Below, in pieces: positions 1 to 6,246 of a DNA stretch of 9,589 nucleotides. Position numbers and translations under genes: made by a program. Below the pieces are notes generated by a model that saw only the letters and a program-made list of their open reading frames with translations, searched no databases and was not told where the DNA came from. The number at the start of each line of letters is the position of its first letter. Within the stretch, counting starts at the first letter, position 1. The stretch comes from Clostridia bacterium (GTDB taxonomy: Bacteria; Bacillota; Clostridia; Oscillospirales; Oscillospiraceae), in contig JAGKTU010000079.1 of assembly GCA_021153265.1 (NCBI GenBank), positions 1-9,589 on the forward strand. The letters are read 5' to 3'.

Positions 1-550
1 CGTTTCTCCTGCCGCAATGGGTTACAACAAGACTTCCAACAAGAACCCCGGCGGCCAGAGAAGAGCTAAGAAGTCTGAGTATGCTACTCAGCTGACCGAG
101 AAGCAGAAGGTCAAGTTTGTTTATGGTATCCAGGAGAAGCAGTTCCGTAACTACTACGAAAAGGCTTCTCGTATGGCCGGTAACACCGGTGATGAGCTGC
201 TGACCTTCTGTGAGCGCCGTCTGGACAACGTTGTTTATCGTCTGGGCTTCGCTAACACCCGCCGTCAGGCCCGTCAGCTGGTCAACCACGGTCATTTCAC
301 CGTTAACGGCAACCGCGTCAATATCCCCAGCTACCTGATCAAGGCTGGCGATGTCATCGCAGTTTCCGAGAAGGCATCCTCCAATGCTTTCTTCAAGGCT
401 CTGAAGGAAGCCGATGCTTTCGTTGCTGCTCCCAAGTGGCTGGATCGTGATAAGAATACCCTCCAGGGTAAGGTTATTGCACTGCCCACCAAGGCAGATA
501 TCGACTTCGATATCGCTGTGCACCTCATCGTCGAGTTGTACTCCAAGTAA
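1..550 (+). CDS. rpsD: 30S ribosomal protein S4, 5' end cut off by window edge
   Basis: Primary 16S rRNA-binding protein of the small ribosomal subunit body, needed early in 30S assembly. The reading frame is already open at base 2 (V-S-P-A-A before the first ATG at 17), so that ATG is internal and about 20 N-terminal codons lie outside the window. The visible part carries the S4 N-terminal domain (KQKVKFVYGIQEKQFRNYYEKA) and then the S4 RNA-binding fold (RRLDNVVYRLGFANTRRQARQLVNHGHFTVNG), ending in the typical VELYSK-like tail. It stops with tandem TAA TAA codons. The text just before GYNK resembles the clostridial S4 type lacking a zinc-binding cysteine cluster, but the decisive residues are not visible. 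It leads rpoA and rplQ in one operon; codon use is strongly biased (CTG, AAG, CGT), as expected for high expression. Identity is certain. Confidence 0.97.
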   Translation, partial: VSPAAMGYNKTSNKNPGGQRRAKKSEYATQLTEKQKVKFVYGIQEKQFRNYYEKASRMAGNTGDELLTFCERRLDNVVYRLGFANTRRQARQLVNHGHFTVNGNRVNIPSYLIKAGDVIAVSEKASSNAFFKALKEADAFVAAPKWLDRDKNTLQGKVIALPTKADIDFDIAVHLIVELYSK

Positions 551-553
551 TAA

Positions 554-604
554 TCTCCCCCCTGTCCGTTCGCATATTTGTCTGGTGGGGAGACTTCTCC
601 CCAC
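554..604 (+). promoter_or_regulatory. Hairpin region between rpsD and rpoA
   Basis: The 77-base gap between rpsD and rpoA contains a GC-rich inverted repeat: GTGGGGAGA (585-593) against TCTCCCCAC (596-604), effectively an 8-bp stem with an ACTT loop. There is no following T-run, so it is not a normal intrinsic terminator. The same left arm can instead pair with TCTCCCC at 554-560 (7 bp), giving two mutually exclusive folds. The hairpin ends 6 bases before the rpoA Shine-Dalgarno AAGGAGG (611-617). This could be an RNA-processing site, a partial attenuator, or a translational control element; S4 autoregulates its operon in several bacteria, but binding here is only a conjecture. Confidence 0.5.
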
Positions 605-627
605 ACTATTAAGGAGGGTTTTGATTC

Positions 628-1587
628 ATGGTAGAAATTGAAAAGCCTCGCATCACCTGTCTGGACACCCCCGAGGATCCTTCCTACGGCAAGTATGTCG
701 TGGAGCCTCTGGAGCGTGGCTATGGCATGACTCTGGGCAATTCCCTGCGCCGGATCCTGCTGAGCAGCCTGCCCGGCTATGCTGCAACTTCCGTTAAGAT
801 CCAGGGCGTTCAGCACGAGTTCTCCACCATCCCCGGTGTCACCGAGGATGTGACCGAGATTGTTCTGAATGTCAAGCGGATCACCCCGAAGCTGCACTGC
901 ACCGGCACCAAGACTGTGCACATCGACGCTGTTGGCCCCTGTGAGGTCACTGCCGGCGATATCAAGGCAGACGCTGAGGTCGAAATTCTGAATCCCGAGC
1001 TGCACATCTGCACCCTCGGTGATGATGCCACTTTCAATATGGAGATCACCCTGTCTCAGGGTCGCGGCTATGTTTCCTCTGACCGGAACAAGACCGCACA
1101 GACCGTGATCGGTGTGATTCCCATTGACTCCATCTATTCTCCTGTTACTAAGGTGAATTACACGGTGGAGCCCTGTCGTGTCGGCGATAAGACCGACTTC
1201 GACAAGCTGACCCTTGAGGTCTGGACCGATTCCACCATCACTGCCAAGGACGCTGTGTCCCTGGGCGCTAAGATCCTGAGCGATCATCTGACTGTGTTCA
1301 CCAACCTGTCTGATTCTGTCAGCACCTCTTCCACCGTGGTGGAGAAGGCTGAGAACCGCCCCGACGCAAAGCTGTCCATGACCATTGATGAGCTGGATCT
1401 GTCTGTCCGGAGCTTCAACTGCCTGAAGCGTGCCAACATCAACACCGTTGCCGATCTGATCAACAAGACCGGCGAGGACATGATGAAGGTCCGTAACATG
1501 GGCAAGAAGTCCCTGGATGAGGTTCAGAAGAAGCTGGAGATGATGGGTCTGTCCCTGGCCAGCGAAGATTCTGGCAGCAACAACTAA
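628..1587 (+). CDS. rpoA: DNA-directed RNA polymerase subunit alpha
   Basis: Alpha subunit, which dimerises to scaffold assembly of the beta and beta' subunits and contacts promoter UP elements and activators. At 319 aa it is full length for the family. The N-terminal assembly domain spans about residues 1-228 and includes the family signature FxxxPLERGYGMTLGNSLRRILLSSLPG-like stretch near residues 26-50. A short linker leads to the C-terminal domain (about 248-312). The DNA-binding segment reads LSVRSFNCLKRANI, keeping the Arg that matches E. coli Arg265, followed by the helix-hairpin-helix VRNMGKKSLDEV. The start is set by AAGGAGG (611-617), 10 bases upstream of ATG. It lies 77 bases after rpsD and 24 bases before rplQ, and is co-transcribed with both. 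Confidence 0.98.
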   Translation: MVEIEKPRITCLDTPEDPSYGKYVVEPLERGYGMTLGNSLRRILLSSLPGYAATSVKIQGVQHEFSTIPGVTEDVTEIVLNVKRITPKLHCTGTKTVHIDAVGPCEVTAGDIKADAEVEILNPELHICTLGDDATFNMEITLSQGRGYVSSDRNKTAQTVIGVIPIDSIYSPVTKVNYTVEPCRVGDKTDFDKLTLEVWTDSTITAKDAVSLGAKILSDHLTVFTNLSDSVSTSSTVVEKAENRPDAKLSMTIDELDLSVRSFNCLKRANINTVADLINKTGEDMMKVRNMGKKSLDEVQKKLEMMGLSLASEDSGSNN

Positions 1588-1611
1588 TCGCTAAGTAAGG
1601 AGGAAACGTCA

Positions 1612-1953
1612 ATGTTCGGCACTCGTAAGCTGGGTAAGACCAGCACTCAGAGAAAGGCCCTGCTGCGTCAGCAGGTGACCGATCTGCTGGAGAACGGCAA
1701 GATGGAGACCACCTTCTATCGTGCTAAGGAAGTTCAGCCCGTCGTTGAGAAGATGATCACCCTGGGTAAGAAGGGCGATCTGGCTGCTTACCGTAAGGCT
1801 CTGTCCTACATCACCAAGGAAGATGTGGCTCACAAGCTGTTCAAGGAGATTGCTCCCAAGTATGCTGACCGTAACGGCGGCTACACCAGAGTGATCCGTA
1901 CCGGCGCCCGCCGCGGCGATGCTGCTGAGATGGCAGTCATCGAGCTGGTGTAA
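1612..1953 (+). CDS. rplQ: 50S ribosomal protein L17
   Basis: Large-subunit ribosomal protein at the exit-tunnel side of the 50S subunit. The 113-aa product is the usual length for Gram-positive L17. It shows the family pattern throughout: the opening RKLGKTSTQRKALLRQQ, the central AKEVQPVVEKMITLGKKGD, and the ending YADRNGGYTRVIRTGARRGDAAEMAVIEL. The start is fixed by AAGGAGG (1597-1603), 8 bases before ATG. It is the last gene of the rpsD-rpoA-rplQ operon, the normal position in Firmicutes, and a strong terminator follows 21 bases after its stop codon. Codon use is highly biased like its neighbours. Nothing is unusual. Confidence 0.98.
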   Translation: MFGTRKLGKTSTQRKALLRQQVTDLLENGKMETTFYRAKEVQPVVEKMITLGKKGDLAAYRKALSYITKEDVAHKLFKEIAPKYADRNGGYTRVIRTGARRGDAAEMAVIELV

Positions 1954-1974
1954 TCCGGTTATAATGGTATCTGA

Positions 1975-2003
1975 GGGCGTACCGGTTTCCGGTACGCCCT
2001 TTT
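1975..2003 (+). terminator. Intrinsic terminator of the rpsD-rpoA-rplQ operon
   Basis: Perfect 11-bp inverted repeat GGGCGTACCGG (1975-1985) and CCGGTACGCCC (1989-1999) with a TTT loop, followed by TTTTCC. It starts 21 bases after the rplQ stop codon and separates the ribosomal operon from the tRNA unit. Confidence 0.93.
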
Positions 2004-2036
2004 CCTGTAAAAATCCTAAAAAAGATGAAATTCCGC

Positions 2037-2065
2037 TTGACAAAACGTATCTGATGCTGTATTAT
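2037..2065 (+). promoter_or_regulatory. Sigma-A type promoter for the tRNA-Thr pair
   Basis: Perfect -35 box TTGACA (2037-2042), a 17-base spacer and a -10 box TATTAT (2060-2065), 5 of 6 matches. The expected start of transcription near 2072 is about 23 bases before the first tRNA, leaving a short 5' leader for RNase P to remove. The near-consensus boxes fit a stable-RNA gene. Confidence 0.85.
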
Positions 2066-2094
2066 ATCAGAGTTGTTCGGCGCAATTTATATAT

Positions 2095-2170
<76 letters not shown>

Positions 2171-2187
2171 TTTTCCTTTCAGGAAAA
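2171..2187 (+). other. Small hairpin in the tRNA-tRNA spacer
   Basis: TTTTCCT (2171-2177) and AGGAAAA (2181-2187) form a 7-bp stem with a TTC loop directly after the CCA of the first tRNA. No T-run follows, so it should not stop transcription. It may guide 3' processing of the first tRNA; that role is inferred. Confidence 0.45.
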
Positions 2188-2209
2188 TACTTGCGCACGG
2201 ACACTATTT

Positions 2210-2285
<76 letters not shown>

Positions 2286-2289
2286 AAAC

Positions 2290-2319
2290 CCTGAAACTCT
2301 TAGAGTTTCAGGTTTTTTT
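2290..2319 (+). terminator. Intrinsic terminator of the tRNA-Thr unit
   Basis: Perfect 10-bp stem CCTGAAACTC (2290-2299) with GAGTTTCAGG (2303-2312), loop TTA, then seven T residues (2313-2319). It begins 5 bases after the second CCA and insulates the tRNA unit from the ClC gene. Confidence 0.95.
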
Positions 2320-2320
2320 G

Positions 2321-2349
2321 TTGCGAAGTGTAGTGCTGCGTGTTTAAAT
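2321..2349 (+). promoter_or_regulatory. Candidate promoter of the ClC gene
   Basis: TTGCGA (2321-2326, 4 of 6), a 17-base spacer and TTAAAT (2344-2349, 4 of 6) preceded by TGT, an extended -10 signature. It lies immediately after the tRNA terminator and would give a 5' leader of about 26 bases. It is weaker than the tRNA promoter. No fluoride riboswitch-like structure is visible in this short leader. Confidence 0.5.
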
Positions 2350-2381
2350 GGGGTTGGGAAGAATTGTAAAGGAGAATTGCA

Positions 2382-3611
2382 ATGGTTTGGTTGGAAAAAC
2401 TGCATCATCCTGAGAAATATGTGAAAACCTTTCTGAAATGGGGCGTTCTGGGTATGGTGATGGGATGTCTCGGCGGCGCGGTGGGTTCCGGATTTCACTA
2501 TGTGCTGCATTTTGTAACCCATCTCCGCACCGCGCATATGTGGCTGGTATGGTTGTTGCCCTTGGGTGGTCTGACGACGGTTGGTATTTACCGCTTTTTC
2601 CGTCTTCGGGGCAACCGGGGAACCAACGAAATCATAGATGCCATTTTGCGAAATGAGCCGGTGAAACCGCTGGTTGCTCCGGCGATCTTCCTTACCACGA
2701 ATATTACCCATCTTTTAGGTGGCTCAGCTGGACGGGAAGGCGCCGCACTACAGTTGGGCGGTTCTATGGGCTCCTGGATGGCAAAATGGCTAAAGCTGGA
2801 TGACAATGACCGTACTGTACTGATCATGAGCGGAATGAGTGCGGTGTTCGCCGGACTCTTCGGCACACCCCTGACAGCTTGCATCTTTGTGCTGGAATTT
2901 GTAGCTGTGGGCCGCATTTTTACACCGGCGCTGGTTCCGTGCTATCTGGCCGCGCTGGTGGCAAGTCTTGGCGCACAGACGCTGGGTATCTATCCGGAGA
3001 CCCATTTGATAACGACTTCGGTGGCATTCAATATTAGCGGTACATTCCGGTATATGCTGCTGGCTGTTCTGATTTCTCTTGTGGGCATCGCCATGTGCTG
3101 GCTGTTCCACAAGGCGGAGCATCTGGCGGCACATCATATCCCAAATTCCTGGCTGCGTATTCTGCTGGGCGGTGCGTTTATTGCGGTTCTGACAGCCCTT
3201 GTGGGTGATCAGCGCTATAATGGCGCAGGTATGGAGATGGCCTTGGAGGCCGTCGGCGGGCACGCAGACTGGTATGATTTCCTGTTGAAGCTGCTCTTTA
3301 CCGCTGTGACATTGGCAGCGGGCTTCAAAGGCGGCGAGATCGTGCCGACCTTCTGTATTGGCGCAACCTTCGGTTGTCTGCTGGGTGGTCTTCTGGGGCT
3401 TGACCCTGGAATTTCCGGCGCGCTGGGTCTGATTGGACTATTCTGCTGCGCCACAAATTCGCCCCTTGCCGCCATCGCGCTGAGCATTGAGATGTTTGGC
3501 AGCACAAATATGTATTTGTTTGGACTGGTCTGCGTGATCTGTTTCCTGCTTTCCGGCAACGGCGGACTGTATGGCAGTCAGGTGATCAAGTACGACAAAA
3601 CCCGTGTATGA
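2382..3611 (+). CDS. ClC-family (voltage-gated chloride channel type) anion transporter, divergent clade
   Basis: Integral membrane anion channel or antiporter of 409 aa, core domain only, with no C-terminal CBS domains. The gating motif GSAGREGAALQLGGS keeps the external Glu (E119). The next family signature, GLFGTPLTACIFVLE, lies at about residues 158-172, and GFKGGEIVPTFCIGATFG (314-331) matches the helix-N anion-site loop. The C-terminus SGNGGLYGSQ supplies a candidate pore Tyr (Y397). Two landmarks differ from the E. coli exchanger: the GSGIP loop reads GNRGTNE (77-83), without the chloride-coordinating Ser, and the position of the internal proton Glu is Phe (F173, after E172). Transported ion and mechanism are therefore uncertain: chloride channel, exchanger or fluoride-type ClC. 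The start is supported by AAAGGAGA (2368-2374), 7 bases before ATG. Single gene, flanked by terminators; codon use is less biased than in the ribosomal genes. Confidence 0.9.
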   Translation: MVWLEKLHHPEKYVKTFLKWGVLGMVMGCLGGAVGSGFHYVLHFVTHLRTAHMWLVWLLPLGGLTTVGIYRFFRLRGNRGTNEIIDAILRNEPVKPLVAPAIFLTTNITHLLGGSAGREGAALQLGGSMGSWMAKWLKLDDNDRTVLIMSGMSAVFAGLFGTPLTACIFVLEFVAVGRIFTPALVPCYLAALVASLGAQTLGIYPETHLITTSVAFNISGTFRYMLLAVLISLVGIAMCWLFHKAEHLAAHHIPNSWLRILLGGAFIAVLTALVGDQRYNGAGMEMALEAVGGHADWYDFLLKLLFTAVTLAAGFKGGEIVPTFCIGATFGCLLGGLLGLDPGISGALGLIGLFCCATNSPLAAIALSIEMFGSTNMYLFGLVCVICFLLSGNGGLYGSQVIKYDKTRV

Positions 3612-3635
3612 CACAGGGGTGTTCTGAATGATTCG

Positions 3636-3660
3636 TGACCGGAGGAAACCCCTCCGGTCA
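3636..3660 (+). terminator. Hairpin after the ClC gene, probable weak terminator
   Basis: Perfect 10-bp stem TGACCGGAGG (3636-3645) with CCTCCGGTCA (3651-3660), loop AAACC, 24 bases after the stop codon. The following bases, ATTTATAATG, are AT-rich but not a clean T-run, so termination efficiency is uncertain. Confidence 0.6.
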
Positions 3661-3717
3661 ATTTATAATGGTTCCGTTCAGTCGCTGGGGGATTGCTAAA
3701 ATTTATTTGGAATATAC

Positions 3718-3746
3718 TTGAAAAATGCACCGGGAGATGATATCAT
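3718..3746 (+). promoter_or_regulatory. Promoter of the small lipoprotein gene
   Basis: TTGAAA (3718-3723, 5 of 6), a 17-base spacer and TATCAT (3741-3746, 5 of 6) preceded by TGA, an extended -10. Transcription would begin near 3753. This argues that translation cannot start upstream of the promoter and supports the ATG at 3790. Confidence 0.75.
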
Positions 3747-3789
3747 TGTTGTGAATTATGTTGCACATTTTGCAGAAAGAGGGATAATT

Positions 3790-4338
3790 ATGCAAAAATT
3801 CAGACGATTCATTACGGTATTGTACCTGTTTACGTTCCTTTTTGCTCTCGCTGCCTGCGGTGAGAAAGAAACGGAGCAGAGCTATGATGAGATCATGCGC
3901 GATCTGGATCCCAAAACCGCCAACGGATCTTTGCTCACGAGTTATAACATCAATAATGGCATGTATTTGGATCAGTATGTTCCCGAGGAATTGCTGGCCG
4001 AATCGCCTGAGGAAGTGGGCTACATTCTGAGACTGAATTTGCATGCCGGCGAAAAGTCATGTCAATATGTCGGACCTTTGATCTACGGCGATCAGGTTTC
4101 CATTCAGTTTCTGGATTGCGCCTCCGGTGAAATTGTTGCAGAGAAGGTGTTTGATCCCTGCTTCCCCGAGAAGGTAACGATGAATTACCGTGCAACCCCG
4201 TCAGGTTTGGAGGTTCTGGAGTGGGTAGAACATATTTATGCGCTCCAGGAGGGCGGCGAAAAGGCGGAGCACATCTGGCAGGAGGGCGACGGCACCGAAG
4301 TGAAGACCTGCAAATTGTGCGGCGCCACAGAGGACTAA
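3790..4338 (+). CDS. Small secreted lipoprotein of unknown function with a C-terminal CxxC
   Basis: I do not recognise a family. The predicted product is 182 aa. It starts with a lipoprotein signal peptide: basic QKFRRF, a hydrophobic core to about residue 22, then the lipobox LAAC with the acylated Cys at residue 23, so it should sit on the outer face of the membrane. The mature part is acidic (SYDEIMRDLDPKT) and has no membrane segment. It ends in HIWQEGDGTEVKTCKLCGATED, where H161, W163 and the pair C174/C177 resemble a degenerate copy of the H-x-W...TCxxCG repeat of clostridial surface proteins, or half of a metal-binding ribbon. Two further Cys lie in the body. The start chosen has AGAGGG (3778-3783) six bases upstream and lies downstream of a good promoter; an upstream in-frame extension would overlap that promoter. 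Followed by its own terminator. Confidence 0.85.
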   Translation: MQKFRRFITVLYLFTFLFALAACGEKETEQSYDEIMRDLDPKTANGSLLTSYNINNGMYLDQYVPEELLAESPEEVGYILRLNLHAGEKSCQYVGPLIYGDQVSIQFLDCASGEIVAEKVFDPCFPEKVTMNYRATPSGLEVLEWVEHIYALQEGGEKAEHIWQEGDGTEVKTCKLCGATED

Positions 4339-4414
4339 TTTGGCTGATATACCTGGGATCTGAATGGGTGGAGTTATGCGGCTCTGCGCGTTGGTTGTTC
4401 CAAACAAATGAAGT

Positions 4415-4443
4415 GTGGGGAGTCCGTTGGACTCCCCACTTTT
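4415..4443 (+). terminator. Intrinsic terminator after the small lipoprotein gene
   Basis: Perfect 11-bp stem GTGGGGAGTCC (4415-4425) with GGACTCCCCAC (4429-4439), GTT loop, then TTTT (4440-4443). It lies 76 bases after the lipoprotein stop codon and just ahead of the promoter of the MFS gene. Confidence 0.92.
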
Positions 4444-4459
4444 GCCCCCTTGACAACGC

Positions 4460-4468
4460 TGATATAAT
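4460..4468 (+). promoter_or_regulatory. Extended -10 promoter of the MFS gene
   Basis: A perfect TATAAT (4463-4468) is preceded by TGA, giving the extended -10 TGnTATAAT. A perfect TTGACA (4450-4455) is present but only 7 bases away, too close to act as its -35. TTGCCC (4442-4447) at 15 bases is a weak alternative overlapping the end of the preceding terminator. The start of transcription would be near 4475, followed by a short leader with GGAGGA. Confidence 0.65.
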
Positions 4469-4496
4469 CAAAGCAGAAATTTCGGAGGAAAAACCT

Positions 4497-5657
4497 ATGA
4501 TCAGTCTTCTGCTTGCCATCATTTACATATCCTTTATCAGCTTGGGCCTGCCGGATGCTCTGCTGGGTGCGGCGTGGCCGACGATGTCTGTGGAATTTGG
4601 AGTCCCCATTTCCTATGCAGGCATCATTTCCATCATCATTTCTCTGGGAACCATCGTCTCCAGCCTCCTCAGCGACCGCCTGACGCACCGTTTTGGCCCC
4701 GGGAAGGTTACCGCGGTGAGCGTGATGATGACCGCAGCCGCTTTGGCAGGCTTTGCCTTCAGCGGCAATTACTGGCTTCTTTGCCTGTGGGCGATCCCTT
4801 ACGGATTGGGAGCCGGCGGCGTGGACGCGGCGCTGAACAACTATGTGGCGCTGCACTATGCCAGCCGCCATATGAGCTGGCTGCACTGCATGTGGGGCTT
4901 GGGCGCTTCCGTGGGCCCGTACATCATGGGATTTGCCCTGACTCACAATTTAGGCTGGAGCGGTGGCTATTGGATCATCGCGGTGCTGCAGGTGGTGCTG
5001 TCCGCAGCCATTCTGCTCAGCCTGCCTCTGTGGAAGAAACAGCCCAATGCCGCGTCCGAAGAAGCGTCCTCCAAGCCTCTCTCCATAAAGCAGATCTTTG
5101 CGATTCCCGGTGCAAAAGAAGTGGTCATCGCCTTTTTCTGCTACTGCGGTTTGGAGCAGACAGCAGGCCTTTGGGCAAGCTCTTATCTGGTTCTGAAAGA
5201 TGGTCTTGATCCGGAACGGGCAGCCAGCCTTGCGAGCCTTTTCTACATTGGAATCACCGCAGGACGGGCCGTCAGCGGCTTTCTGACCTACAAATTCAGC
5301 GACACCAATATGATTCGCCTGGGCGAGGTTGTGCTGGCTGTAGGCGTTGTGGTGATGCTCCTGCCCATGGGCTATATTGCGACAATGGTTGGCCTGATTC
5401 TGGTGGGATTGGGCTGCGCCCCCATCTATCCCAGTGTCATTCACTCCACGCCTGAGCATTTCGGCGCGGAAAATTCCCAGGCTCTGGTGGGCGTCCAGAT
5501 GGCCAGCGCCTATGTGGGTTGCCTGCTGCTGCCGCCGCTGTTCGGTATTATTGCCAATCATATCAACGCGAAATGGCTGCCGTGGTATTTGGCGGCGATC
5601 CTTGTGGTGATGGTGATCATGTGCGAGATTTTGAATAAAAAAACTGCCGGTCGCTAG
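4497..5657 (+). CDS. MFS transporter, fucose permease-like, substrate unknown
   Basis: Multi-spanning major facilitator superfamily secondary transporter of 386 aa, acting in the cytoplasmic membrane. About 12 hydrophobic segments divide around a hydrophilic central loop (about residues 170-190). The loop after helix 2 has the MFS motif-A type sequence SDRLTHRFGPGK (59-70). The stretch GLGAGGVDAALNNYVALHYASRHMSWLHCMWGLGASVGP (about 103-141) resembles sugar/H+ symporters of the FHS or fucose permease group. The second half repeats a motif-A relative at AGRAVSGFLTYKFS. The start at 4497 has GGAGGA (4484-4489) seven bases upstream and opens straight into helix 1; the frame is open further 5', but that stretch would cross the upstream terminator and promoter. 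Single gene. Its stop codon lies inside the loop of the convergent terminator. The sugar substrate is a guess from family resemblance only. Confidence 0.9.
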   Translation: MISLLLAIIYISFISLGLPDALLGAAWPTMSVEFGVPISYAGIISIIISLGTIVSSLLSDRLTHRFGPGKVTAVSVMMTAAALAGFAFSGNYWLLCLWAIPYGLGAGGVDAALNNYVALHYASRHMSWLHCMWGLGASVGPYIMGFALTHNLGWSGGYWIIAVLQVVLSAAILLSLPLWKKQPNAASEEASSKPLSIKQIFAIPGAKEVVIAFFCYCGLEQTAGLWASSYLVLKDGLDPERAASLASLFYIGITAGRAVSGFLTYKFSDTNMIRLGEVVLAVGVVVMLLPMGYIATMVGLILVGLGCAPIYPSVIHSTPEHFGAENSQALVGVQMASAYVGCLLLPPLFGIIANHINAKWLPWYLAAILVVMVIMCEILNKKTAGR

Positions 5658-5667
5658 ACCGGCAGTT
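5637..5667 (-). terminator. Terminator of the GT/PAP2 operon, overlapping the MFS gene end
   Basis: Perfect 11-bp inverted repeat AACTGCCGGTC (5642-5652) with GACCGGCAGTT (5657-5667) and a GCTA loop. Read on the - strand it is followed by seven T residues (the A-run 5637-5643 on +), a strong intrinsic terminator for the PAP2 gene that ends at 5674. Read on the + strand it is followed only by TTCATTATTT, so it is at best a weaker terminator for the MFS gene, whose TAG stop (5655-5657) straddles the loop. Confidence 0.88.
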
Positions 5668-5673
5668 CATTAT

Positions 5674-6246
5674 TTACAGCTTGGGAAACTTTTGCGCCAG
5701 CTTGTCCACCAGCCAGCAGCCGATAAAGCCGAAACCGATACCAAGGATCACAGAAGCGATCACGTCGGTAGGGTAGTGGACGTACAGATACATCCGGGAG
5801 AAGGCGATCATAATCGCAAGAATGGTTGCCGGGATACCCAGCTTCTTATTGCGGATCATCAGTGCGGTGCAGGCCTCGAAGGAGGCGATGGTGTGACCGG
5901 AGGGGAAGGAGAAGTCGTGCTGTGCTTCAATCAGCAGAACGATTTCTCTCTGGAAATACTGCAGCTGATAGTCGTAGGGACGAATCCGCTGGCACAAAGG
6001 CTTCAGCGCCACATTGCACACCAGAAGTCCCAACAGCAGGGCAAAGCCCATGGAAAGGCCCACCTTACGGTACTTGGGGATCAGGAGCAGAATGACAGAG
6101 CAGGCGATCCAGAAGATGCCGGCATCTCCGAAAAGGGTGATAATGGGCATGATGAAATCCAGAAAACCACATTGCAGATTGGACTGAATCCAGTCGAGAA
6201 TCGGCAGGTCAAAGGACTCTGCCAGCATGGAGAAGAATGCCTGCAT
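5674..6246 (-). CDS. PAP2-family membrane lipid phosphatase, undecaprenyl-diphosphatase type
   Basis: Integral membrane phosphatase of 190 aa with the complete PAP2 catalytic signature: K82-x6-R89-P90 (KPLCQRIRP), P115-S116-G117-H118 (FPSGHT) and S150-R151-x5-H157-x3-D161 (SRMYLYVHYPTD). H118 and H157 are the expected catalytic histidines, facing the outside of the membrane. Hydrophobic helices surround the motifs. Such enzymes remove phosphate from undecaprenyl diphosphate, phosphatidic acid or related lipids. Its ATG directly follows the TAA of the glycosyltransferase gene, and a consensus ribosome binding site AGGAGGTG (complement of 6253-6260) lies 6 bases upstream inside that gene, so the two are translationally linked. 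The pairing suggests recycling of the polyprenyl carrier used by its neighbour. The substrate is inferred, not shown. Confidence 0.93.
   Translation of the reverse strand: MQAFFSMLAESFDLPILDWIQSNLQCGFLDFIMPIITLFGDAGIFWIACSVILLLIPKYRKVGLSMGFALLLGLLVCNVALKPLCQRIRPYDYQLQYFQREIVLLIEAQHDFSFPSGHTIASFEACTALMIRNKKLGIPATILAIMIAFSRMYLYVHYPTDVIASVILGIGFGFIGCWLVDKLAQKFPKL

Noticed and set aside
331..1287. 318-codon open frame on the - strand across rpsD and rpoA
   Set aside because: It is antisense to two certain genes. Its length comes from the biased, G/C-ending codons of those genes, and the translation is low in complexity (many H, G, D, L) with no recognisable domain.
1609..2043. 144-codon - strand frame over rplQ and its terminator
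   Set aside because: It crosses a perfect terminator hairpin, is antisense to rplQ, and has no ribosome binding site or family resemblance.
2320..2381. Possible fluoride riboswitch ahead of the ClC gene
   Set aside because: The leader is too short and lacks a recognisable conserved core; it reads as a simple promoter plus ribosome binding site.
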